Positions 55,171-64,000 of a stretch of 64,000 bases of DNA are shown here, piece after piece. This DNA is from Melampsora larici-populina 98AG31. Its lineage: Eukaryota; Basidiomycota; Pucciniomycetes; Pucciniales; Melampsoraceae. The notes beneath the pieces are model-generated. The model made no database searches. It was not told the origin of the DNA and was given only the letters and a program-made list of their open reading frames with translations. The stretch's first letter is position 1, and the number at the start of each line of letters is the position of its first letter. The DNA lies in contig NW_006768773.1 in the NCBI RefSeq assembly GCF_000204055.1, positions 775,879 to 839,878 on the forward strand. The letters are read 5' to 3'. Position numbers and translations under genes: made by a program.

Positions 55171-56113
55171 TTGCCCAGAAGTGTCAAGAAGTGACATCCA
55201 GAAACATCTTTGCACCTGTCTGTTCATAACCAGCAAACCCCCACAAAACTCCCACCACTACATTGATTTGAGCAACACCACACCATCATGCACATCACTC
55301 ACCCACCAATCTTCACTTGTAGCTCCTGCCTTTCTTTTTACCTTTGTCACATCAATCATCAAGCCACATATCCAGGGAACATATAAGTGCTCATTCTCAA
55401 TTATACCTTTCATTTCATTTCCATTTCAAAGCTACATAAGCTGTACCAAAATGCAATCTTTTATACTAATGTGGATAGGATAAGATACAACAAACAAATC
55501 AATGTTGAAATATGGAATAGGGAGGGTGGCAAAGTTAGTTGTTGCAATTCAATTGGTTGTTAGATTTTAGATGATTGTTAATGTTTCATCAATTGTTGAA
55601 TTTCAGTCAATTGTTGTATTTTGGTTGATTGTTGAATTCCAATTGATTGTTCAATTTTAATCAATCACTTGACTTTGATTGATTGTTTGACTTAAATTCT
55701 GATTTAATGCAATTGTTTTTCTTGGAGTGATTGAGCAAACAAAAGGTGAGATGAATTGATAGCAAAACCCATTTTCAAATCAGACGCAAAGCGACCATGG
55801 ATGGGATGAAGAAGAGAATGACTGATACAACCAGTTGGACAGATAGCTCCTCCATGAGATTGGTGCAAAAACTGAGTTGATTGCTGGAAGTGTTGTATGG
55901 TGATGGCAGGCAAAGTTTGTCATTTGTAGAGTGAAAAGTGGGATGCTAGTCACCTGCTCAGAGGTGTTTGTTGCAAGATACTAGTGAGGTGATGGGGATG
56001 GGGGAATGGTGGGGGTCTCAAATATAACAAGAAAGGTCCAGGAGTGACATCCAAAAGCATCTTGGAGGTGTCCCAGAAGTTTCTGGATGTCACTTCTTGA
56101 CACTTCTGGGACA
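55171..56113. repeat. Element with 38-bp inverted ends
   Basis: The block starting CCCAGAAGTGTCAAGAAGTG at 55174, including ACATCCAGAAAC, returns in inverted form at about 56079-56113 with a couple of changes. A third, weaker copy (GTGACATCCAAAAGCATCT) lies at about 56044. Between them is AT-rich DNA with CAATTGTTGAATT-type repeats (55540-55700) and no gene. Probably a non-autonomous element. Confidence 0.5.
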
Positions 56114-56487
56114 CATTTCTGGAGTTTTGAATGCCCCTGATACAGTGCATTCAAATTTGCCAAATGCCAGAACACACCAAAAAAAGAAACTTTTGGTGTT
56201 CTAACAAAAACCCTCTGGAAATTTCAGGAAGATAGTTGCATACCCCAACCCTGGGCCAGTTACGCCTCTGTTGCGTGCTGCGCAGCGTGGCGTAACGGTT
56301 TTTTGGCCCCTTAATGTTACAAAGAAGCGGGGTACTTGTTACGGGGCCTACAGTTAAGCAGCAAGGTGCCAGGGTTTTGTAATTTTTTTTAAACCGCTAA
56401 CATCCGTAACAGTAGCGCCCCGGGGCCGCTGATTAACGGTGTAGCGGTCCCGGTTTTTCATTTTCGCCCTTTTCCCAATTGGGCAAA

Positions 56488-57308
56488 CACTACACAAAAT
56501 ATAATATTTTCTGGGCAGAAAATTAAATTATTGATACACAAAAATATTGAGAGGCCAGGAGAAGGGCAAAAATAAAATAAAAATATGCATCTTGTTCCCT
56601 GCGGTGAGAGCTTCACTCTCCATATTTTTCCATATTTTTACAGTCCGTATTGATAAGTGTACTAACAATAAACCTTCATAATCATCCAATTACAACCTGT
56701 AACAAGCACTGAAATTTGGCTCATTAGTGTTTAGAGAAACTTTTTGATTTCTGAAAACACCTATAACTTTGTCAAATCTGCCTCAAAACACTCGATTTTA
56801 AGTGCATTAGAAAGCTGAACTCTTCCTCTCAAACTTTCATAAGGTCAAGAACTATGTAGCTAGTATGACAATCATTCTATGGATCTGTATGTACAAATGT
56901 CCAACAAAGACTATATCTGTTTTATCAAACAAGCATCCTGTGAGGTCCTATCATGAACTATTTGGAGGTCTATTCCAGCTTCCCAAAGCATTCAAAATCG
57001 ATCGAGCGTTTTGGACCGGAATTGAAAAAGTAATGAGTATTTTCAGAAATCAAAAGTTTCTCTAAACACTAATGAGCCAAATCTCAGTGCTTGTTACAGG
57101 TTGTAATTGGATGATTGTGAAGGTTTATTGTTAGTACACTTATCAATACGGACTGTAAAAATATGGAAAAATATGGAGAGTGAAGCTCTCACCGCAGGGA
57201 ACAAGATGCATATTTTTATTTATTTTTTGCCCTTCTCCTGGCCTCTCAATATTTTTGTGTATCAATAATTTAATTTTCTGCCCAGAAAATATTATCTTTC
57301 TTGTAGTG
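56488..57308. mobile_element. CACTA-type MITE nested in the hAT element, 821 bp
   Basis: It starts CACTACACAAAATATAATAT and ends (reverse complement) CACTACAAGAAAGATAATAT, flanked by the 3-bp duplication AAA (56485-56487, 57309-57311). The inverted arms are about 270 bp each and highly similar; the spacer of about 280 bp holds no gene. CACTA ends and a 3-bp duplication place it in the CACTA superfamily, though its ends differ from the 14-21 kb element. Confidence 0.85.
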
Positions 57309-57675
57309 AAAGGGTTTCCGAGGTTGTCACAACCAATAGTCATCTAGAAACCCCTAGTCAATCACGCTCAATCACTAATCTCCCAAAGAAGACAAATTAC
57401 CCATTACGAGACCAATCAATATGGGTTGGTGCATTTGAGAACGCTACAAGCAAGGGGGCGAAGGCGTGGAACCACTTCCAGACAGCCACCTGTCTGGTTT
57501 ACAAAGAGTTCGTGTTTCTTTCTTCCCTTTCCTCAAACTTTTTGTACTTTACTTTTTCACTTATATCTGCTCGTTTCCCTCCCTAACTGCTTGATAACGA
57601 TAGTTAATACTAGTACTACCGTCATTCATATCATTACATTTACAATCTGATCCGTTTCCCATCAGTTATCAAGTA

Positions 57676-60600
57676 TTGGATTCCATCATCATGTCATCCT
57701 CCTCTATGGCTTCTGAAACTCCTTCCAGACCTGTTAGTACTCGTACCCGAAATCCTGTAATCCGCCCAGGGATGGTTGCACCGTCGCCTGATAGCCGTAG
57801 AAGAATGTCAATAACGTCTGACCTCGAAGATCACCCTCCGAAATCAACCAACAAACGAAAAGCACCTGCTACCGACCCTGTGGAACCTCCTGAGCCCGTT
57901 TCTGACTCCTCCGTTGTATGTCTGAATCCTGAGAAGAGGAAAAAGAAGAAGTCTCATTCAAAGAAGAAGCAAGGAGCCACTTCGCAAGAACAAGTTGGTC
58001 TTCCAATAATAATTTTCACAACTTTTATTTGTCATCTCGAATCTAAACTGATATTTCAATGATACCTCCCCCAATTTCACAGCATGTCTCATCAAATGTC
58101 ACCAGACGGATGTTACGCGCGGATTCTGATGAAGACGATGTGATCCAAACGGTTCGCAAGAGGCACAAGCCAGACGAATCGGGGGATAACACGGCGGAGT
58201 TAGCTCAACTCAGAAGTTACTACGACACCCCGTTCCACCGAGAAGGCGATGTAAGTCAATCACTATGTTAATCATAGCGAATAAAATCTCTTTCATGTTC
58301 TTTCTCACTTTCTCATTTCTAACTTTGCCTTTTCTGGCTTTTCTTATGTGATTCCCCTTATAGGACCGATCGAAGGCACCCTTATCATATCCGTGCCGTT
58401 TCTGCAACAGGGGCCAAAAGGACCCTGTTCGAGTTAGTTTGAGCAACTTGACAGGCAACCTCTGGTCACACCGCGACGGATATACTGCTGTTGGCCGATC
58501 TGACAAAGGCTGTCCTGGAAGACTGAAGGCGAAGGAAGACAAGACACTTGGAGTGCCTCTTTCGGTTGGAGAGAAACGTGCCGCAGAAAAAAAGAAACTC
58601 GGTCCACTCGATGGTTTTGTTACCACCACACCCGGCGCGAAGTTCAACAACATTGCTTTCAACCAAATGGCCTGCATATGGTTGATCCGACACGCACTTC
58701 CCTGGACACGAGTCGAAGATCCTATTCTCAGGGCTATGGTGAGATATCTTTGAAATGATGCGAAGCTCTACGGTCGCAAGTGGGTAGCCACCGAGGCAAA
58801 ACAAATCAACAAATCATTGAAATCAAACGTTTTCAAAGAACTCCAGGTTAGAACCAGTTATATCTCATCTCATATATCTTTTGAATACATCTTTCGATGT
58901 CTGTGACTGACTGGCCGATTTGAAACAATTGAACTCAGGACCTTACTTCACGATTTAATCTTGTACACGACGGTTGGACGAGCAAAGGCAATCGGCACGG
59001 CTTTATTGGGGCTTCGGTAACTTTCATTGACCCGAAATGGACCTATAACGTGCGACATGTGGGCTTGAAGGTTGTCGCCTGGCACCATCACGGGCCATGG
59101 TTGGCTGAACCAATTGTGAATCTTCTGGTAAAGCACGGTATACATCATAAGATAAGTATCTTGTTCATATTTTCATCAAGCCTCTTTCATCAAAAGCTAA
59201 CACATAATATGATTGATTTGATCACATCCTCTGCCAGACCACCGACTCGGGATCTAACAACAAGACAATGGCGACAGAGATGCATCGACAGTTCTCGTTA
59301 CAACCTCAGCACGATGGAATCAAGTACCAATGGGACCCGCAGAAGATGCACATCTTCTGTTTTTGCCACAAGCTCGCGTTGATTGTCAACGCTGGCCTGG
59401 CTGAGTTGGGAGTGAAGGCTCCCCCTCCTGCTAAGGTTAAGTCAGCTGCCCGTGGGCATTTCCCAATCATCGGCACAATTGAAGAGGAGGACGAAAATGA
59501 AGACGGTGTTGTTTCTCTCGATGAAGACCTCCCAGTACACGACACGGATGAATTAGAAGATTTGGCACCACCGGTCTCAACTGAGGAGGAAAGTGGTCTT
59601 GGTGACGAGGAAGCCGACGTTGACGACGAAGCCGAGTGGGACCGAGCGGACGCTGAAGATGAAGAAACACCTGCGGTTTTGTTGGAGGAAGAAGTTGTCC
59701 CCACTCATCGTAGACAAGCTAATAAGTTAGACTTCATCTTGCACAAGGTGACTGTTTCGATTGTACTAGATAGGCCATTAGTTAAATCACTAACTGGTTT
59801 TGTTGTGACTCAAGGTCGACTTTATTGTGCGTCGAATCACTCGCTCTGCGGCCTGGCGCAAGGAATTCGCGCGTGTGAGTGAAAAGAAAGGGTTCACTGG
59901 ATCCCTTATTGCTGGATATGGTATCAGGTGGAATATAAAATATGAAAGTAGACACAAGGCTTGGTTGGCACGAAGTGTAAGTTACGTTTATATTGTTTAT
60001 CATTCATTACATGTGTGTAACGCTGAATAACTGTCTGAAACATCCACAGGTAATCGACCAGTTGTGTAAGGAGGATATTGATTGTGTTCTCGCGGTGGGC
60101 CGGCGCCCACGTAAGAACGGGAAACCCTATGGGTACTTCCATCAACTTGAGATCACCACATCCGAGTGGGCTCAGGTTCGAAGGATTAATGATGAGTTGG
60201 AGGTCAGTCTCATCGTTTTCTACCTGGTTCTTACAATAATGATACAATAATTTTAATCTTGTTTATAATTTTGTATAGATATTTCTTGCTACAACCCTCA
60301 AGATGGAAGGCGACGGGCCTACTGGTTGTATGGTGATCCCCGAATATGTTGAGCTTCGACATAAGCTGCAAGAGAAGGTTGATAGGATAAGTACTTCAGA
60401 TGCGGTTTACCCCATGCTAGCCAAGATGCTAGCAAAAACTCAGGAATACCTCGACGAGGCCTTAGGCTGCGAAACCCTTGTTATGGCGACCTTGTTGCAT
60501 CCACTGTTTTGACACAAGTTCTTCATTAAGTGGTTCGGGGGTAAGACTGCATCAATACCTATGAAAGCTGAAGAAATGTTGTGTCGAATTTATTCTGTAT

Positions 60601-61155
60601 ATGAATCAACTTCACCTTCTCAACAATCGGCAACTCAAGCAACTTCTACAAGTTCCAATCCGTCTGCAGCCCGACCAAAGATGTTTCACGATGACACTGA
60701 AACAGATGAAGAACAAGAAGATATAATTGATAATTCTTTGGAGAACTACTTACGGATGTCAGATAAGATGCGCAGTAATGAATATGATTTGGTGGACCCC
60801 AAGGCTGGTCTTGAATGGTGGTCGGTAAGAATCTTTCTTAGATTGATTCAGCTTATGGCTTCACCTATGTATACTTACTAACTTTGCTTTGCTCGCTCAG
60901 CGCCATGAAAAGGATTACCGGATCCTTGCGATAATGGCACACGATTACTTGGCAACCACTGGCTCTTCATGCGCTGCCGAGCGTATCTTCTCATGCGCAG
61001 CTGATGTCTGTGCCAGTGATCGAGGCAGTCTCCTTGCACGTACTATTGAGGCTCTTGTCTCGAGCCGGCTATGGTTAAGAGAAGGTGTTGGCCTTGGGGT
61101 TGAGTTTGCTGAACTGGCTGCACTTTTCAAATTATTAGGTGTAACCCTGGATTGA
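57676..61155 (+). pseudogene. hAT transposase with BED finger, two nonsense codons
   Basis: Nine exons (57676-57993, 58083-58250, 58364-58846, 58939-59127, 59238-59747, 59815-59976, 60050-60202, 60278-60824, 60901-61155) join in phase. After a basic, Ser-rich start comes a BED-type zinc finger (YPCRFCN...SNLTGNLWSHRDG). Then follow the RNase H-like core (LVHDGWTSKGNRHGFIGASV; TTDSGSNNKTM; CFCHKLALIVNAGL), a long acidic insert, HKAWLARS, and the C-terminal dimerisation block (DYLATTGSSCAAERIFSCAA). This is a full-length hAT transposase. TGA at 58751-58753 (before NDAKLYGRKW) and TGA at 60510-60512 (in HPLF-HKFF) interrupt it; both fit CGA-to-TGA change. The enzyme should be inactive, though the element ends remain usable by a related enzyme. 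Confidence 0.85.
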
Positions 61156-61680
61156 GATGAGAAACTTTCTTGTTGATTCACTATTTACTATACTCTATGC
61201 CATCCTTTTCACTTTACTTTAAATACATACTATGCTATGCCACTTTATTCGCTCGGTTTCTTATGATGAAGTATCCTTGTTTCCTATTACAAACAATCCA
61301 ATCATTAATATCTAGTTATGTTTTTTTATATATGTGCTACTGGCCTTTTTTGGCGCGGTAGCTCTGCTGCGTTGCGCCTCGTTAACGCGAGTTAGCGGGT
61401 GCTACGTACAGTGCAGTAGCTCCTGCTGCGTTGCTGTGGCGTGACGGTGAGGAGCTGAGCTTCGTATAGGCAGGAAAATGTGTTGCTTGTATCCGGTGTT
61501 ACGTTACACGTGTAACGGCCTTTTGATACGTGTAACGGAGCAGCGTTACAAAATATCATCGGTTAACGCTACGTAGCGTAGCTGGCTCAGGGTTGCATAC
61601 CCTAACCAAAAACTAGACCCTGCATTTGGTCATCCAAATCTGGAATCCAACACCAAAGAAGTGGGTGGGGGGTATTACAT

Positions 61681-61944
61681 ATGAAGATAGTTGGCTGGGA
61701 AAATGTAGATCCCCAAACTTTCAATTCATCTCAACACGACAAATGTCCTATCCACTGTGGTCCTGTCTGTGCAGAACCTTTAAATATTGGAGACTGTTTT
61801 ATTCACTTCCATTGTTGGCCTGAACATACACTTCATGAAGCTTGTTTTACTGAATATGCTGGATTCATACCTTATTTCTCATGTCCCCTTTGTCAACAAT
61901 GTCCCACCAATCAGTATAAAATTATGATATATCCTCTTATCTAG
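61681..61944 (+). CDS. Small RING-H2-like protein
   Basis: The 87-codon frame contains CPIHCGPVC, then CFIHFHCWPEHTLHEAC and YFSCPLCQQC. The spacing CWPEHTLHEAC (C-x3-H-x2-H-x2-C) followed by CPLC fits the second half of a RING-H2 zinc finger, the E2-binding part of ubiquitin ligases. The first Cys pair is irregular (C-x3-C). It starts 79 bp outside the hAT target duplication, so it is host DNA or a neighbouring remnant. It may be a single exon of a longer gene, or a free-standing small RING protein. Confidence 0.5.
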   Translation: MKIVGWENVDPQTFNSSQHDKCPIHCGPVCAEPLNIGDCFIHFHCWPEHTLHEACFTEYAGFIPYFSCPLCQQCPTNQYKIMIYPLI

Positions 61945-62564
61945 TTGTTATTCAAATTCAATCTCAGGTAGTTTCAAAGGTATATCATTATCACAGGGTA
62001 ATGAAATTGTAGTCTTTGGATAAAATTCAGTGTTACTTGTGATCATGTTCATTGGCTCTTATTTTGTATATCTTACATATCTTATTTATCAGTTAGAATC
62101 ATTCTATAATATTGGAATTTTACATCCTTGAAATAGTGAAACTCTTCCCCGTGAGCCTCATCTGAGAGACTGCAAGGATCTTAAGTTTGAATGACATGTT
62201 TTGTGTGATAAGGTGGAGTCCAAGATCTATTGTGGCTGCACTTACACATAAGCTTTTCTCCTTTCTAATTTCATTCCCAGAATAGTTTAAATACTTTTGT
62301 GAAACCAGATGATGACACAATGCTTGGCCACTCAATTCCTTGAGGGTTCTGGCCCTTGGAGATTACTGAATCACAGGTAGCATTTGTACACACAGGTGAG
62401 TTAGGTCCCATGTAGTAGTGTTCAAAAGGTATAAAGTATGTACAACATCTTTTTCTCTAGTTTTTCTTCATCTCTAAGCCCAATTTCATGAAATATCTTT
62501 GAGAAGATATCAAGGATCAGATATCTCACTCATAGCTCACGTCTTTTTGTATGGGGAGGGGGAA
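61945..62564. other. Spacer, no recognised gene
   Basis: Short unsupported frames only. Confidence 0.4.
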
Positions 62565-62885
62565 TTTTACACCGAGTCATTTACACCGACTCTTTCGGTG
62601 TAAAAACAATCCGGTGTAAAATTCGAGAAAAGGGGGGGTATTTTCGAATTTTACACGTGTTTCAATTTTTTTTCAACTGTGTAAAAAAAAACAGTGTAAA
62701 ACTCTTCTGCCTGGCCGTGATTTTTAATTTTACACTGGAAAATTTACACCGGAAAATGCTGTGCAAAAAAAAACAGTGTAAAAGTCTTGTGCCCGGGCCA
62801 AAGTTGAAATTTACACCGGATTTCTTACACCGAAGCGGGGCAAACGGGTAATTTTACACCGGATTCTTTACACCGAATCACACTC
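62565..62885. repeat. TTTACACC-motif array
   Basis: About 14 copies of TTACAC(C/T/G)G or its complement CGGTGTAA occur in about 310 bp in both orientations. An internal duplication is also present (AACAGTGTAAAACTCTT near 62690 and AACAGTGTAAAAGTCTT near 62770). The block is bounded by GGGGGAAT on the left and ATTCCCCC at about 62895. It looks like the subterminal repeat zone of a non-autonomous DNA transposon. Confidence 0.6.
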
Positions 62886-63347
62886 CACTGTTCGATTCCC
62901 CCATTCGACACATCCACTTCTCAACACTGACGGCCTTTTGTTCCGTCCTTGACCTTTTCTCACCACTCATAGCCGATCAACTCAAAAGCACACAAACTGC
63001 TCAGATTTAAGACCCCTTTCTACACCAGGAAGCGATTTTGCAATTACCATAATTGGAGGCTGTATTTAATCAGTTTCTAAAAAAACTCATGTTTAAGCTG
63101 CTGTGTTACTGAGCTGATCGTTTATCTTCTAAGATTGAGGGCCAAGTTACCAAGGATTGCCAAAGGTTGGAACTGTTTGCCACCACGTCTTTTTGGTTTG
63201 CTTGATTATTGCAGCAAACTATCAGAATGATTTGAGTCCTAAAAGCAAGCCCTGGTGGCATGCGCCGTGCTGCATTGTTTGTTGAGAAAGAGATTAACCG
63301 ATCGTGCTAGAACGGTCACTCTGCATCATCACCCAGAGAAGAATCTA
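62886..63347. other. Spacer, no recognised gene
   Basis: No supported feature; possible upstream region of the following candidate exon. Confidence 0.35.
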
Positions 63348-63428
63348 ATGAAACTGTATCTTGTTATTTCTTTCATCTTTCTTGCTTATGCTTATGATCT
63401 TACCGGAGAGACAGTTGTACCTTCTTGA
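63348..63428 (+). CDS. Possible first exon of a secreted protein
   Basis: ATG 63348 opens MKLYLVISFIFLAYAYDLTG, a textbook signal peptide (Lys, hydrophobic core, AYA cleavage context). The frame ends at TGA 63426-63428. A GT donor at about 63414 and several AG acceptors near 63445-63455 could join it to either of two open frames that run to about 63630-63700; I could not decide which. Rust fungi secrete many small proteins of this build, but function is unknown. Confidence 0.35.
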   Translation: MKLYLVISFIFLAYAYDLTGETVVPS

Positions 63429-64000
63429 CCTTGATTTGACCATTGATGATCCAGCAGTACTCGGGAGTTTTGCTCCTTGTCGTTTCCGTGGTTCTACAAT
63501 TCTATAGTTCCTGTCACTCCTACTTCCGTCGCATCATCGGGCCCACCATGTCCACCACGGACAGTGAATGTAGTTCATATCAATTCAGAAACCACTCATT
63601 CGGAAGAAGCATATGTTCAAGTTACGTGAAGGCAGTACAGCGGGAATCCCACCTGCTCTATCACCTTCACCTATTTGACTTGGTAATGGTAATTATTTAG
63701 CAGGAAAGATCATGAGTCACATTGTATTGATTTCTGTTCCTTTGATTAAACTTTCATCAGTTGTTAAAGTTTCCAAATCTCATAATTTCATGTGAAATTT
63801 AGTGATACCTTTGCTGGGTTTAGGAAAGACTTGCATGCCTCGAAAGGGGAATCGTTTAGCTGTTTTAAAATCATATACACTCTATGATCTTTCCCTACGT
63901 CTTTCTTCTTTCTGTCTTGTTGTTGAGGTTCAAACATCATAGTCTGGCGTAGGTCATGATAAGAGTGCCAGCAGGAAAACTTTTAATCGCGGAACAAACT
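63429..64000. other. Open frames downstream of the signal-peptide exon
   Basis: Two overlapping plus-strand frames (to about 63630 and 63700) are candidates for the second exon. The remainder to the window edge shows no feature. Confidence 0.3.

Larger units (their letters stand above)
56246..61594 (+). mobile_element. hAT DNA transposon with complete ends, 5349 bp
   Basis: The left end CAACCCTGGGCCAGTTACGC and the right end (reverse complement AACCCTGAGCCAGCTACGC) are inverted copies, flanked by the 8-bp duplication GCATACCC (56238-56245, 61595-61602). Both subterminal regions are rich in GTAACG, GTTACG and GTAGC words. Inside lie a nine-exon transposase gene and a nested CACTA MITE. Confidence 0.85.

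Noticed and set aside
59306..59704. Ser-rich 132-codon minus-strand frame
   Set aside because: Shadow of the acidic insert in the hAT transposase exon.

Overview
The window looks like a transposon-rich chromosomal segment of a basidiomycete, most probably a rust fungus (Pucciniales). It is fairly AT-rich and genes are broken by many short GT-AG introns (about 40 to 110 nt). The four tRNA genes carry short introns next to the anticodon, and the transposon families seen (CACTA/Plavaka, PIF-Harbinger, MULE, hAT, Ty1-copia) fit that group. The placement is an inference from sequence character, not from a search.

Layout. 1-1.3 kb: the tail of an old hAT element, a CTAAGC-rich repeat and a Ty3/gypsy integrase scrap. 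1.7-5.9 kb is the only stretch of ordinary host genes: tRNA-Pro, a mitochondrial-type 3-ketoacyl-CoA thiolase (with a one-base frameshift as read), tRNA-Arg and a short-chain dehydrogenase. 7.2-13.3 kb: a complete PIF-Harbinger element with a dead transposase and an apparently intact Myb/SANT-like partner gene. 14.19-21.36 kb: a complete 7.16-kb CACTA element with 238-bp terminal inverted repeats and three genes (Tnp2-type transposase, acidic accessory protein, small F-box-like protein), inserted inside a tRNA-Ile(AAT) gene that it splits in two. 22.2-27.1 kb: a chimeric, frameshifted pogo-type transposase relic, then an unrecognised three-exon gene with an in-frame 23-residue repeat array and a GTAG-rich minisatellite just upstream. 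27.7-30.8 kb: hAT scraps, small foldback elements and tRNA-Cys. 31.1-41.5 kb: two copia copies in tandem sharing the middle LTR (LTR-internal-LTR-internal-LTR), each broken by different stop codons. 41.6-46.5 kb: a single minus-strand gene fusing a Mutator-like transposase, an RTC4-like domain and an OTU-type cysteine protease domain; it contains a 100-N assembly gap. 47-56 kb: a copia gag scrap with 69-bp tandem repeats, AT-rich spacer and several MITEs with clear target-site duplications. 56.2-61.6 kb: a complete hAT element with an 8-bp target duplication, two nonsense codons and an 821-bp CACTA-type MITE nested in it. 61.6-64 kb: a small RING-H2-like ORF, a TTTACACC-motif array and a possible secreted-protein first exon.

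How it works together. Most coding capacity is transposition machinery, and several pieces are paired as expected for their families (Harbinger transposase with Myb-like protein; CACTA transposase with accessory protein). Damage is often CGA-to-TGA, consistent with deamination at methylated CpG. The most unusual items are the MULE-RTC4-OTU fusion, the F-box gene carried inside the CACTA element, and the split tRNA-Ile gene whose two halves can be matched across 7.16 kb by the TAA target duplication.
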